NCBI GenBank assembly: GCA_035638075.1 | Contig: DASRAU010000013.1 | Coordinates: 1-54,076, forward strand | Length of the DNA stretch: 54,076 bases | Reading direction: 5' to 3' | From: DASRAU01 sp035638075 | GTDB taxonomy: Bacteria; Acidobacteriota; Polarisedimenticolia; Gp22-AA2 | In this document: one piece after another, positions 16,948-25,612 of the stretch | Position numbering within the stretch: the stretch's first letter is position 1 | Layout: each line of letters begins with the position of its first letter | The notes under the pieces: generated by a model | Told to the model about the DNA's origin: nothing | Database searches by the model: none | Seen by the model: the letters and a program-made list of their open reading frames with translations, nothing else | Translations under genes and position numbers: made by a program

Positions 16948-19900
16948 CTACTTCCAGTCCACCGGCAGCCGGAGCGCCCGGCCTTCCTTGTCGCGGTAGA
17001 GGATGTAGCCGCGATCCGCCCCGTAGCGGAAGACGTTCGCGGTCACCTCGACGTCCCGGCGGCAGTACTCCTCGATGAGATCGAGGCGGCCTTCCTTCCA
17101 CCACTGGAGCGACTGCAGGCCGTCGGCGCTCTTGCCGGTGCCGAGGGTCGCTTCGGCGATGTCGGCCAGGCGCAGGCGGAACCCGAGCAGGCGGTGGATG
17201 TCGGCGAGCATGTCGCGCGTGCGGATGTGCGACAGGTCGCGCCCGGTGTAGCCGCGCAGGACCTCGATGTCGAAGCGGTCGATGTTGTAGCCGACGACGC
17301 GGTCGGCGGTGAGCAGGTCGAGGAGCAGCTCGTTCACGTCCTTCTCGTGGTAGGTGCGGAAGCGCCCGGTGCGATCGTCGTAGGTGACCGCGAGCGCCAC
17401 CTTCATCGCCGCGATGTTCTGCCAGCCGCCGACCTCCTCGGCGCTCTTCTGCGTCTCGAGATCGAAGAACAGCGTGGCCAGCGGCGGACCCGCCCCGGCC
17501 GAAGGGATGGGCGCGACGGCGGGCGCCGGCACTTCCGGCACCGGCTCGAGCGGCCGCGCCGGCGCGGGCTCGGTGGCGCCGGCGCGCAGCGCCGGCGTGC
17601 GGCGCCGCCCGGCCGGAAGCGGCACCCGTCCGAGGAGGGCTTCGAGCACCAGCAGGGCGCCCGCCTTGTCGAGCGGCTGGTTGCCATTGCCGCACTTCGG
17701 AGACTGCACGCACGAAGGGCAGCCGATCTCGCACGCGCAGCCGCGCAAGAGCTCCGCGGTGCGGGCGAGAAGCGTCTCGAGATCGCGGAAGCCGCGCGCC
17801 GACAGGCCGACCCCGCCGGGATGCCCGTCGTAGATGAAGATCGCCGGCCCCCCGACCTCCGGATGGAAGGGGTACGAGATGCCGCCGATGTCGCCGCGAT
17901 CGCAGATCGCCAGGAGCGGAAAGAGCGAGATCATCGCGTGCTCGGCGGCGTGGATCGCGCCCATGAAATCCCCGCCGCGCTCGCGCACGACGTCCGGGAG
18001 CGCGTCCGGCAGCGCCATCCACAGCCCGACGGTCTCGAAGAGGATCGGCGGCATGCGCAGCTCGAAGATCCCGAGACGGTCCCGGCCATGCAGCCGCCGT
18101 TTCTCGAAGCCGGTGATCCGCTCGGTGACGCGCAGCCGCCCGAGCCGCGCCTCGAGCGGTCCGGCGCTGCGCTCCTGGAGCGCCTCGAGGATCGCCGTCT
18201 CCTTCTCGCCGCGCACCTGCGTGTAGTACTCGAGGTCGGCGCGCTCCACGGTGACGCGCCGGTTGTCGATGTCGAGCGCGCGCACGAGGAACTGCTGGCC
18301 GTGGTGCAGGTAGACCGCCCCGGCGTGCGTCTCGTGGAAGGCGCGCACGCCGTCGATGGTCCCGATGACGCGCCCGGTGCGCTCGTCGGCGATGCTGTAC
18401 GTGCTGCCGGTCGAGCGCAGGTTGATGTCGCGGTGCGGCCGGCGGCGGCGCGCGTACCAGCGCTCCCCTTCCGCGTCGAGCGCCAGCCGCCCCTCGCGCT
18501 CGAGGGCGCGCACCAGGGCGAATTCCGGCTCGCTGTAGATCTCCCCGTCCGCCGCTTCGATCGGAATCTCCGAGCCGGCGCACACCAGGTGCGCGCGCGC
18601 CACCTCGGGGTTCAGCGGGTCGAAGACGACTTCCTCGAAGCCGCGCGTCGTGAGCTGCGCCGGGTGGCTCATGAAGTACTGGTCGAGGGCGTCCGGGAGC
18701 GCCACGAGCACCGTGAGGGCCGGCCGGTCCTCGCGCCCGACGCGCCCGATCCGCTGCCAGGTCGAGACGATGCTGCCCGGGTAGCCGACGAGCACGCACA
18801 CGTCGAGACCGCCGATGTCCACGCCCAGCTCGAGGGCGCTGGTCGAGATGACGCCGCGCAGGTCGCCCGAGAACAGGCGCCGCTCGATGTCGCGGCGCTC
18901 CTCCGGCAGGTAGCCGGAGCGGTAGGAGCTCACCTTGCCGCGCCAGCGGGGCGCGCTCTGCAGCAGCCACGAATGCAGGAGCTCGGTGATCTTGCGCGCC
19001 TTGGTGAAGGCGATGGTCCGGAACCCGGCCTCGAGCGCGGCATCGACGATCGCCGTCGCGGCGGTGTAGGGACTTCCCGACGGATTGAGCAGCATCAGGT
19101 GCCGCTCGGCGCGCGGCGCGCCGCTCTTGTCCACCACCGCGAAGCGCCGTCCGACGAGCGCCTCTCCCATCCGCCCCGGCTGCGCCACGGTCGCCGACGA
19201 GGCAATCACTCGAGGCCGCCGGCCGGACAGCGCGGCCACCCGCATCAGCCGCTTGAGGATGTGGTGCAGGTGCGACCCGAAGATGCCGCGATAGACGTGC
19301 AGCTCGTCGATGACGATGTGATCGAGCGTCTCGAAGAAGGGCCGCCACGACTCGTGGTACGGAAGGATCCCGAGGTGCAGCATGTCGGGGTTGGTGATGA
19401 GGATGTCGGGCGGCTCCGCGCGAATCTCCCGCCGGCGCGCATCGCTCGTGTCGCCGTCGTAGATGGCCGCGCGGATCGGATGACCCGAGTCGCGGTTGCG
19501 CCCGCCGCGCAGCGCCACCTCGATCGACAGCTCCTCGATGCCCTGCAGCTGGTCCTGCGCCAGCGCCTTGTACGGGAACAGGTACAGCGACCGGCTTCCC
19601 GGGCGCTCCAGGGCCGACGCGAAGGTGGGCACGAGATAGATGAGGCTCTTGCCGCTGGCAGTCGGTGTCACCGTCAGGACGTCCTCGCCGCGGCGGATGC
19701 GATCGATCGCCTCCGCCTGGTGCGTCCAGGGCGGATCGATGCCGAGGGCGCGCAGGGCGCCTTCGAGCGGGGCGGGCAGCGGCGCGGCGAACGGCGCGAA
19801 CGCCGCCGGCTCGGCCGGCAGGGTCTCGACGTGGACGACGTCGCCGCCGATCCTCTTCGAGCCGCGCAGCCGCGCGATGAACTCGCGCATGCCGTCGCCG

Positions 19901-19989
19901 GAGGCCGGGGGATCGCCCGGCCCGGCCGGATCGGCAGGCCCGGCCGGTCGTCCCGGGGGCGGGTCCGGCTCGCTCACGGTCGGAATCAT
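16948..19989 (-). CDS. MrfA-like DEAD/DEAH helicase fused to MrfB-like DEDD exonuclease
   Basis: A 1013-residue fusion. Residues about 90-480 form a superfamily 2 helicase: Walker A TPTASGKS, DExH box IDELH, SAT motif, and ELGVDIGGLD then QRIGRVGRE. Residues about 480-770 match the DUF1998 region with a four-cysteine cluster (CEIGCPSC and the next CxxN stretch at about 745-765), as in Bacillus MrfA. After a Pro/Ala-rich linker, residues about 837-1010 form an RNase H-like 3'-5' exonuclease domain: FFDLET (exo I), GYNIDRFD (exo II) and EYCRRDVEV (exo III, YxxxD). In Bacillus subtilis these are two proteins, MrfA and MrfB, in a mitomycin-damage repair pathway. The same job is inferred here. The gene starts seven bases after the hydroxyacyl-CoA dehydrogenase stop. 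Confidence 0.88.
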   Translation of the reverse strand: MIPTVSEPDPPPGRPAGPADPAGPGDPPASGDGMREFIARLRGSKRIGGDVVHVETLPAEPAAFAPFAAPLPAPLEGALRALGIDPPWTHQAEAIDRIRRGEDVLTVTPTASGKSLIYLVPTFASALERPGSRSLYLFPYKALAQDQLQGIEELSIEVALRGGRNRDSGHPIRAAIYDGDTSDARRREIRAEPPDILITNPDMLHLGILPYHESWRPFFETLDHIVIDELHVYRGIFGSHLHHILKRLMRVAALSGRRPRVIASSATVAQPGRMGEALVGRRFAVVDKSGAPRAERHLMLLNPSGSPYTAATAIVDAALEAGFRTIAFTKARKITELLHSWLLQSAPRWRGKVSSYRSGYLPEERRDIERRLFSGDLRGVISTSALELGVDIGGLDVCVLVGYPGSIVSTWQRIGRVGREDRPALTVLVALPDALDQYFMSHPAQLTTRGFEEVVFDPLNPEVARAHLVCAGSEIPIEAADGEIYSEPEFALVRALEREGRLALDAEGERWYARRRRPHRDINLRSTGSTYSIADERTGRVIGTIDGVRAFHETHAGAVYLHHGQQFLVRALDIDNRRVTVERADLEYYTQVRGEKETAILEALQERSAGPLEARLGRLRVTERITGFEKRRLHGRDRLGIFELRMPPILFETVGLWMALPDALPDVVRERGGDFMGAIHAAEHAMISLFPLLAICDRGDIGGISYPFHPEVGGPAIFIYDGHPGGVGLSARGFRDLETLLARTAELLRGCACEIGCPSCVQSPKCGNGNQPLDKAGALLVLEALLGRVPLPAGRRRTPALRAGATEPAPARPLEPVPEVPAPAVAPIPSAGAGPPLATLFFDLETQKSAEEVGGWQNIAAMKVALAVTYDDRTGRFRTYHEKDVNELLLDLLTADRVVGYNIDRFDIEVLRGYTGRDLSHIRTRDMLADIHRLLGFRLRLADIAEATLGTGKSADGLQSLQWWKEGRLDLIEEYCRRDVEVTANVFRYGADRGYILYRDKEGRALRLPVDWK

Positions 19990-19996
19990 GCGCGAC

Positions 19997-20848
19997 CTAT
20001 TTGGCGGAGTAGTCGTAGAAGCCGCGGCCGCTCTTCTTCCCGAGCCAGCCGGCGTCGACCATGCGCCGCAGCAGCGGCGACGGGCGGTACTTCGGGTCGC
20101 CGAATCCGTCGAACAGCACTTCCATGATGGCGAGGCAGGTGTCGAGACCGATGAAGTCGGCGAGCGCCAGCGGTCCCATCGGGTGCCGCATCCCGAGCGT
20201 CATGACGGCGTCGATGTCCTCGCGCGTGCCGACGCCTTCGTGCAGGGCGCAGATCGCCTCGTTGATCATCGGCATGAGGATGCGGTTGGAGATGAAGCCC
20301 GGGTAGTCCTGGGACGTGACCGGGGTCTTGCCGAGCCGCACCGTGAGCGCGCGCGTCTCCTCGAGCGTCTCCTTCGATGTCGCCTGCCCGGGAATGATCT
20401 CGACGAGCGCCATGATCGGCACCGGGTTCATGAAGTGCATGCCGATGGTCCGCTCCGGCCGCTTCGTCACCGCGGCGAGCCTCGTGATCGACAAGGACGA
20501 GGTGTTGCTCGCGAGGATGACGCCGGGCCGGCAGACCGCGTCGAGCTTCGTGAAGATCCCGCGCTTCAGCTCGAGGTTCTCGTTCACCGCCTCGACGACG
20601 AAATCGCACGGGGCGAACGCGTCGAGCGTGGCGGCCGGCCGGACGCGGCCGCAGATGGCCTCCACGTCGGCGGGCTTGACGGTGCCCTTGTCAGCGAGGC
20701 GCTTCAGGCTCGAAGCGATGACGCCGAGCCCCTTCTCGATGAACGCGGCGTCCCGGTCGTGGAGCAGCACGTCGAGACCGGCCGTGGCCGCCACCTGGGC
20801 GATTCCCGCTCCCATCTGTCCTGCGCCCACCACCCCCAGGGTGCGCAT
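19997..20848 (-). CDS. 3-hydroxybutyryl-CoA dehydrogenase
   Basis: A 283-residue NAD(P)-dependent 3-hydroxyacyl-CoA dehydrogenase. The N-terminus MRTLGVVGAGQMGAGIAQVAA is the Rossmann nucleotide loop. SSLSITRLA, GMHFMNPVP (catalytic His) and GFISNRILMPMINEA are family landmarks, and the length fits the short monofunctional type. It lies 38 bases after the thiolase gene, a pairing typical of acetoacetyl-CoA/3-hydroxybutyryl-CoA interconversion in fatty-acid or butyrate/PHB-type metabolism. The ATG was chosen for the Rossmann start. Confidence 0.94.
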   Translation of the reverse strand: MRTLGVVGAGQMGAGIAQVAATAGLDVLLHDRDAAFIEKGLGVIASSLKRLADKGTVKPADVEAICGRVRPAATLDAFAPCDFVVEAVNENLELKRGIFTKLDAVCRPGVILASNTSSLSITRLAAVTKRPERTIGMHFMNPVPIMALVEIIPGQATSKETLEETRALTVRLGKTPVTSQDYPGFISNRILMPMINEAICALHEGVGTREDIDAVMTLGMRHPMGPLALADFIGLDTCLAIMEVLFDGFGDPKYRPSPLLRRMVDAGWLGKKSGRGFYDYSAK

Positions 20849-20886
20849 TGCGGCTGCCTCCGTGTCGCGGATCGAACCGTTCGACG

Positions 20887-22071
20887 TCAGACGAGCTGGA
20901 TCGCCATGGCGACGGCGTTGCCGCCGCCGAGGCACAGGGCGGCGATGCCCCGCTTCGCCTTCCTGTCCTGGAGCGCGTAGAGCAGCGTCGTCAGGACGCG
21001 GGCGCCGCTGGCGCCGATCGGGTGCCCGAGCGCGACGGCGCCGCCGTTCACGTTCACGCGATCGGCCTTGAGGCCGAGCTCCTGGACGAGCGCCACCGAC
21101 TGCACCGCGAACGCCTCGTTCAGCTCGAAGAGATCGACATCACCCGTCTTCCAGCCGGTCTTCGCCAGGACCATGCGCACCGCTTCGAGCGGCGCCATCA
21201 TCACCATCTTCGGCTCGAGCCCGCTGGAGGCGTAGGCGACGATCTCGGCCAGGGGCTTCGTCCCGCCCTTCTTCGCCCGCTCCTCCGAGACGACCGCGAT
21301 CGCGGCCGCGCCGTCGTTCACTCCCGGCGCATTCCCCGCCGTCACCGTGCCGCCCTCTTTCTTGAAGGCCGGCTTCAGCTTGGCCAGCGCCTCCATCGAA
21401 GTCTCCTTGCGGGGGGACTCGTCGGTGTCGAAGACGACCGGGGGTCCCTTGCGCTGCGGCAGCGTGACCGGAACGATCTCCGCCTTGAACTTCCCCGCCT
21501 CGATCGCGGCGATCGCCTTGCGGTGGCTGCCGAGGGCGTATTCGTCCTGGGCCTGCCGGCTGACGCCGTACTTCTCGGCGACGTTCTCGCCGCAGCAGCC
21601 CATGTGGTAGTTCTCGTACGCCTCCCACAGGCCGTCGTGGATCATCGCGTCCACCATCTCGCCGTGGCCGAGGCGAAAGCCTTCGCGCGCCCCCTTGATG
21701 AGATACGGCGCGTTCGACATCGACTCCATGCCGCCGGCGACGAGCACCTCGTGGTCGCCCGCCTTGATCGCCTGGGCCGCCAGCGCGACCGCCTTGAGCC
21801 CGGAGCCGCACACCTTGTTGATCGTCAGCGCCGGCACGGTGACCGGGAGCCCGGCCTTGAGGGCCGCCTGCCGGGCCGGGTTCTGGCCGATACCGGCGGA
21901 GACGACGTTGCCGAGGATGACCTCCTCGACGTCGGCGGGGTTCAGGCCGGCGCGGGTGACGACTTCCTTGACGACGAGGGCCCCCAGCTCGGGCGCGGAA
22001 AGCCCCTTGAGGGCGCCGAGAAACCGGCCGATCGGGGTCCTGACGGCGCCGGTGATGACCGCTTTGGGCAT
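20887..22071 (-). CDS. Acetyl-CoA C-acetyltransferase (thiolase)
   Basis: A 394-residue thiolase. The acyl-accepting Cys88 lies in INKVCGSGLKAV, the active-site His in GHPIGASGAR, and the second Cys in AALCLGGGNAVAMAI at the C-terminus. It should condense or cleave acetyl-CoA units. Its ATG has GGAGGA seven to eight bases upstream. It is the first gene of an operon with 3-hydroxybutyryl-CoA dehydrogenase and, oddly, the DNA-repair helicase fusion. Confidence 0.95.
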   Translation of the reverse strand: MPKAVITGAVRTPIGRFLGALKGLSAPELGALVVKEVVTRAGLNPADVEEVILGNVVSAGIGQNPARQAALKAGLPVTVPALTINKVCGSGLKAVALAAQAIKAGDHEVLVAGGMESMSNAPYLIKGAREGFRLGHGEMVDAMIHDGLWEAYENYHMGCCGENVAEKYGVSRQAQDEYALGSHRKAIAAIEAGKFKAEIVPVTLPQRKGPPVVFDTDESPRKETSMEALAKLKPAFKKEGGTVTAGNAPGVNDGAAAIAVVSEERAKKGGTKPLAEIVAYASSGLEPKMVMMAPLEAVRMVLAKTGWKTGDVDLFELNEAFAVQSVALVQELGLKADRVNVNGGAVALGHPIGASGARVLTTLLYALQDRKAKRGIAALCLGGGNAVAMAIQLV

Positions 22072-22100
22072 GACGGAATCCTCCGGGGCGGAAGAATCGG

Positions 22101-22128
22101 AGTATAGCAGCAACTGTTTCAAATCAAA
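22101..22128 (-). promoter_or_regulatory. Promoter of the thiolase operon
   Basis: On the minus strand TTTGAT and TATACT are 16 bases apart, about 30 bases before the thiolase ATG. The short stretch is notably AT-rich for this window. Confidence 0.6.
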
Positions 22129-22151
22129 GGAGTTTTCGGCGAAGAATCGTC

Positions 22152-22180
22152 TTGACGCACCCCCCCTTCGGCCGTATATC
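22152..22180 (+). promoter_or_regulatory. Promoter of the 22228 gene
   Basis: TTGACG and TATATC are 17 bases apart. The expected start lies about 40 bases before the ATG at 22228. It is divergent from the thiolase promoter, about 24 bases away. Confidence 0.6.
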
Positions 22181-22227
22181 ATCCGCAGTCGGTCGCAGTC
22201 GCATTCGCTGTCTCGGAGGCGCCCCCA

Positions 22228-22446
22228 ATGAAGATCCAGGACTGGTCCCTGAAGCCGTTGAAGCCGAAGGTCGCCCCGGTCTCCGAGGACGAGCCGCTGT
22301 CGGACGACATCTTCGTCAGCACCATCGTGGCGACGAAGGACAACAAGCAGGTCCTCCTGCACCGCGTCACCAAGGTGAATCCCGACGGCACCGAGGAGAC
22401 CTTCGTCATCAAGGTTTCCCCGAAGCATCTCCGCACCGACCACTGA
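22228..22446 (+). CDS. Small acidic/basic protein, unknown function
   Basis: A 72-residue soluble protein beginning MKIQDWSLKPLKPK, with an acidic stretch (SEDEPLSDD) and a beta-rich C-terminal half (IFVSTIVATKDNKQVLLHRVTKVNPDG is one such run, split here only in description). There is no cysteine, signal peptide or membrane segment. I do not recognise a family. It has one of the clearest promoters in the window, and the next gene starts two bases after its stop, so it is likely expressed and co-transcribed with it. Confidence 0.72.
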   Translation: MKIQDWSLKPLKPKVAPVSEDEPLSDDIFVSTIVATKDNKQVLLHRVTKVNPDGTEETFVIKVSPKHLRTDH

Positions 22447-22448
22447 GC

Positions 22449-23141
22449 GTGCCCGACTCGTCCCGAGCGGCGGCCCTCCTCGTCGCGGCGGCCGCTTTCG
22501 CCGTCTCGGCCGCGGTCGTCGATCCGCTCGGCCTTGCGGCGAACACCAAGCCCGCGCCGCAGTACCGCATCGCCGCCGGCGCCCCGTCGAAGAAGGCTCC
22601 GCCGAAAGACGCACCCCCGGCCCCCATCACGACCATCGCGAGCTCGACCATCAAGGGCGTGACGGTGAGCGTCGAGTACGCCGACGCGGCGCGCCGCGCG
22701 GCGTACCTCAAGACCGTGGACCCGGACCTGATCGATCCCTTCGCCCCGGCCAAGGGCAAGCCGGAGCGGGCGCTGGTCTTCGTCGTCGGCTTCCAGAACG
22801 ACACGGCGGGTGAAGTGCAGTTCCAGCCCGGCAACGTCATGCTGGTCACCGACGCCGGCGACCACGACTACCCGCTCGACCTGACCGACATCTACATCGG
22901 GGCCGAGCGGGCGGGTGACCAGGACCTCGAGCACGTCATCGACCGCACCACGCGCGTCCTGTTCGACAGCGCCACGACCATCCCGCCCGGCGGCCACATG
23001 GCGCGGCTCCTGGCGTTCAAGCCGCTCGAGAGCCCGAAGTGGCGGCAGTTCTCCCTGCAGTTCTCCTTCATCCAGATCGCCGGGGAGACGCACGACGTGT
23101 CGTTCGCGTTCCACAAGCAGCTCGTCGAGCCGGGCTCCTAG
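22449..23141 (+). CDS. Exported protein, unknown function
   Basis: A 230-residue protein from the GTG at 22449, two bases after the preceding stop. The N-terminus has a hydrophobic stretch (AAALLVAAAAFAVSAAVV), read as a signal peptide or anchor. The mature part begins with a Pro/Lys-rich segment and continues into a beta-sandwich-like region (EVQFQPGNVMLVTDAGDHDYPL, FQNDTAGE). RMLL-type lipobox cysteines are absent, as are all cysteines. The folD ribosome site overlaps its stop codon (TAGGAG), coupling it to the folate/CoA genes. Function unknown. Confidence 0.68.
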   Translation: MPDSSRAAALLVAAAAFAVSAAVVDPLGLAANTKPAPQYRIAAGAPSKKAPPKDAPPAPITTIASSTIKGVTVSVEYADAARRAAYLKTVDPDLIDPFAPAKGKPERALVFVVGFQNDTAGEVQFQPGNVMLVTDAGDHDYPLDLTDIYIGAERAGDQDLEHVIDRTTRVLFDSATTIPPGGHMARLLAFKPLESPKWRQFSLQFSFIQIAGETHDVSFAFHKQLVEPGS

Positions 23142-23152
23142 GAGATCGGGCG

Positions 23153-24088
23153 ATGGCGGCGCGCATCCTCGACGGCAAGAGCGTGGCGATGCAGATCCGC
23201 GCCGAGGTGAAGCGCGACGTCGAGGAGGAGCAGAAGCGCACCGGGCTCGCGCCGCAGCTCGCGGCGGTCCTGGTCGGCGACGATCCCGCCTCGCACGTGT
23301 ACGTGCGCAACAAGATCGAAGCCTGCCGCGAGGCCGGCCTGCGGTCGCAGGAGATCCGCATCGCCGCCGACGCCCCCGAGAGCGAGGTGCTGGCGGCGGT
23401 CAAGCGCCTCAACGACGACGGAGACGTGGACGGCATCCTGGTGCAGCTGCCGCTGCCCCGCCACGTGAACCGGGTGAAGGTGCTGCTGACCATCGACCCG
23501 GCCAAGGACGTGGATGGCCTGCACGTCATCAACGCGGGCCGGCTGGCGCTGAAGCTCGACGGGCTCGTGCCGTGCACGCCCGCCGGGGTCATCGAGCTCC
23601 TGGAGCGGCAGGGGCTGGCCATTGCCGGGCAGCACGCGGTCATCATCGGCCGCAGCGAGATCGTCGGACGGCCGCTCGCCGCGCTCCTGCTGCACCGCGA
23701 CGCCACGGTCACGATCTGCCACTCGAAGACGCGCGACCTCGAGGGGCTGGCGAGCGAAGCCGACATCCTCATCGCCGCCATCGGCCAGCCGGCCTTCGTG
23801 CGCGGCGAGCACGTCCGCCCGGGGGCGGTCGTCATCGACGTCGGCATCAACCGCGTCACCGATCTCGCGCTGGTGAAGGACGTCTATGGCGCCGACTCGC
23901 CCCGGGTGGCGCAGGTGCAGGATCGCGGCTTCACCCTGATGGGCGACGTGCACTGGCGGCAGGCGAGCGAGAAGGCCTCCTGGATCACGCCGGTGCCGGG
24001 AGGGATCGGCCCCCTCACCATCGCCTGCCTGCTGCGCAACACCGTGCGGGCCGCGCGCCTGCGGCGCGAGCCGGCCGCCTGGGCATGA
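23153..24088 (+). CDS. folD: Bifunctional methylenetetrahydrofolate dehydrogenase/cyclohydrolase
   Basis: A 311-residue enzyme converting 5,10-methylene-THF to 10-formyl-THF. It has the family signatures VGDDPASHVYVRNK (with the catalytic Lys region), DGILVQLPLP, PCTPAGVIELL and the NADP-binding IIGRSEIVGRPLAALL. PGGIGPLTIACLL ends the core. AGGAG overlaps the previous stop and precedes the ATG. Its stop overlaps the coaE start (ATGA). 10-formyl-THF feeds purine synthesis, which fits purD and purE elsewhere in the window. Confidence 0.96.
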   Translation: MAARILDGKSVAMQIRAEVKRDVEEEQKRTGLAPQLAAVLVGDDPASHVYVRNKIEACREAGLRSQEIRIAADAPESEVLAAVKRLNDDGDVDGILVQLPLPRHVNRVKVLLTIDPAKDVDGLHVINAGRLALKLDGLVPCTPAGVIELLERQGLAIAGQHAVIIGRSEIVGRPLAALLLHRDATVTICHSKTRDLEGLASEADILIAAIGQPAFVRGEHVRPGAVVIDVGINRVTDLALVKDVYGADSPRVAQVQDRGFTLMGDVHWRQASEKASWITPVPGGIGPLTIACLLRNTVRAARLRREPAAWA

Positions 24089-24771
24089 CCCCCGCCCCTC
24101 CGGGCGGGCCGCACTCAGCCCTCATCCTGCGCGTCGGGCTCACCGGCGGGATCGCCACCGGCAAGACCACCGTGGCGGGTCACTTCGCCGCCTGGGGAGC
24201 GACGGTCATCGACGCCGACGTGCTGGCGCGGGCGCTCGTCGAGCCGAAGGCGCCCGGCTACGAGCCGGTGGTGCGGGAGTTCGGCCGCGGCGTGGTCGAC
24301 CCGTCGGGGCGCATCGATCGGCCGGCGCTCGGCCGCATCGTCTTCGCCGATCCCGCCCGCCGCGCGCGCCTGGAGGAGATCCTCCATCCCCTGATCTTCG
24401 CGGAAGAAGAAGCGGCGATCGACCGGCTCGCCGCCTCTCCGCCGGAGGCGCTCGCCGGGAACGCCGGGCTGGCGGTCGTCAACGCGGCGCTCCTGGTCGA
24501 GGCGGGGACCTGGCGGCGCTACCAGCGGCTGGTCGTCGTCCACTGCGACGAGGCCATCCAGGTCGAGCGGCTGCAGCGGCGCGATCGGCTGACGCGCGAC
24601 GACGCGCTCGCCCGCATCCGCGCCCAGATGCCGACGCGCGACAAGCTGAAGCTCGCCCACTACGCCATCGACACGAGCGACAGCGAGCGGGAAACCGAAA
24701 CCCGCTCGCGGGTCGTCTTCGACGCGCTCCTGCGGGATCGGGCGGCCTTCAGATCGAATCCGGCCGGATGA
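24085..24771 (+). CDS. coaE: Dephospho-CoA kinase
   Basis: A 228-residue P-loop kinase, last step of CoA synthesis. The P-loop is GLTGGIATGKTTV, followed by DADVLARALVEP. The LID region has LQRRDRLTRDDALARIRAQM, and the C-terminus has AHYAIDTSDS. The ATG overlaps the folD stop by four bases. Together with panB and panC further on, three genes of the pantothenate-CoA route lie within 3.3 kb. Confidence 0.93.
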   Translation: MTPAPPGGPHSALILRVGLTGGIATGKTTVAGHFAAWGATVIDADVLARALVEPKAPGYEPVVREFGRGVVDPSGRIDRPALGRIVFADPARRARLEEILHPLIFAEEEAAIDRLAASPPEALAGNAGLAVVNAALLVEAGTWRRYQRLVVVHCDEAIQVERLQRRDRLTRDDALARIRAQMPTRDKLKLAHYAIDTSDSERETETRSRVVFDALLRDRAAFRSNPAG

Positions 24772-24816
24772 CCAAGATCTCCCTTCCCTGGCGTCCCGGG
24801 CCCTCAGGCGCCGCGA

Positions 24817-24822
24817 TATAAT
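24817..24822 (+). promoter_or_regulatory. Consensus -10 box upstream of the deoxynucleoside kinase
   Basis: A perfect TATAAT lies 28 bases before the TTG start at 24851, and a GGGGGGAC ribosome-site-like run lies between. No recognisable -35 at 16-18 bases. Confidence 0.5.
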
Positions 24823-24850
24823 CCGCTCCTCTCCAAGGGCGGGGGGACTC

Positions 24851-25510
24851 TTGCACTTCAAGTCGATAGCCGTTGAAGGGCCGATCGGGGTGGGAAAGAC
24901 CAGCCTCGTCGATTTCCTGTCCGAGAGGCTCGAGGCGCGCAAGGTGCTCGAGCCGACCGACAACCCCTACCTCGACGACTTCTACCAGGACAAGAACGGC
25001 GCGGCCTTCCAGTGCCAGTTGTTCTTCCTGGTCAACCGGTTCCGGCAGCAGCAGGAGCTGGCCCAGGGGAACCTGTTCAAGCAGGCGATGGTGTGCGATT
25101 ACATCTTCGCCAAGGACAAGGTCTTCGCCTACTTGAACCTGAGCGACTCGGAGCTGATGTTGTACGAGAAGATCTACGGTGTCCTGGAGGAGCAGGTGCC
25201 GCACCCGGACCTGGTCATCTACCTGCAGGCGCGCGACGAGGTCCTGATGCAGCGCATCCGCAGCCGCGAGCGGGAGTACGAGCGGGAAATCTCCGAGCGC
25301 TACGTCTCCGAGCTGAACCGTGCCTACAACTATTTCTTCTTCCATTACAATCGGACACCCCTCCTGGTCATCGACACGTCGGACATCGACTTCGTGAAGA
25401 GCCGGGAGGATCTGGAGGAAGTGCTCAGACAGATCCAGTCGATGCAGCGTGGCGTGCAGTACTACATCCCACTCGGATCCGGCAAAGGACCGGGATGGGC
25501 GAAGGCGTAG
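24851..25510 (+). CDS. Deoxynucleoside kinase (dGK/dAK-like)
   Basis: A 219-residue P-loop kinase from TTG (HFKSIAVEGPIGVGKTSL). The P-loop is EGPIGVGKTS. FFLVNRFRQQQ, VCDYIFAKDKVFA and YLQARDEVLMQRIRSREREYE (substrate and LID arginines) are typical of bacterial deoxyadenosine/deoxyguanosine kinases, which salvage purine deoxynucleosides. The TTG is the only start that leaves the N-terminal strand intact and has a G-rich ribosome site just before it. A stand-alone -10 box upstream suggests its own promoter. The exact nucleoside preference cannot be read. Confidence 0.88.
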   Translation: MHFKSIAVEGPIGVGKTSLVDFLSERLEARKVLEPTDNPYLDDFYQDKNGAAFQCQLFFLVNRFRQQQELAQGNLFKQAMVCDYIFAKDKVFAYLNLSDSELMLYEKIYGVLEEQVPHPDLVIYLQARDEVLMQRIRSREREYEREISERYVSELNRAYNYFFFHYNRTPLLVIDTSDIDFVKSREDLEEVLRQIQSMQRGVQYYIPLGSGKGPGWAKA

Positions 25511-25564
25511 CCGGCACGCACCGGGGCTTCGACATCAGAAACGCCTGAATCCCTCGACCGCGAA

Positions 25565-25585
25565 GGACCGGCCCTCGGCCGGTCC
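25565..25585 (+). repeat. Perfect hairpin in the panB leader
   Basis: GGACCGGCC and GGCCGGTCC form a nine-base perfect stem with a three-base loop CTC. It stands between the kinase stop and panB, ending about 20 bases before the GAGGGAGGG ribosome site. No T-run follows, so it may be a leader structure or a processing or stability element. Confidence 0.65.
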
Positions 25586-25612
25586 CGGAGCGGCGGGGAG
25601 AGGGAGGGCCCC

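Noticed and set aside
16675..20127. A 1150-codon open frame opposite the helicase-nuclease
   Set aside because: Antisense shadow; the opposite strand has all helicase motifs.
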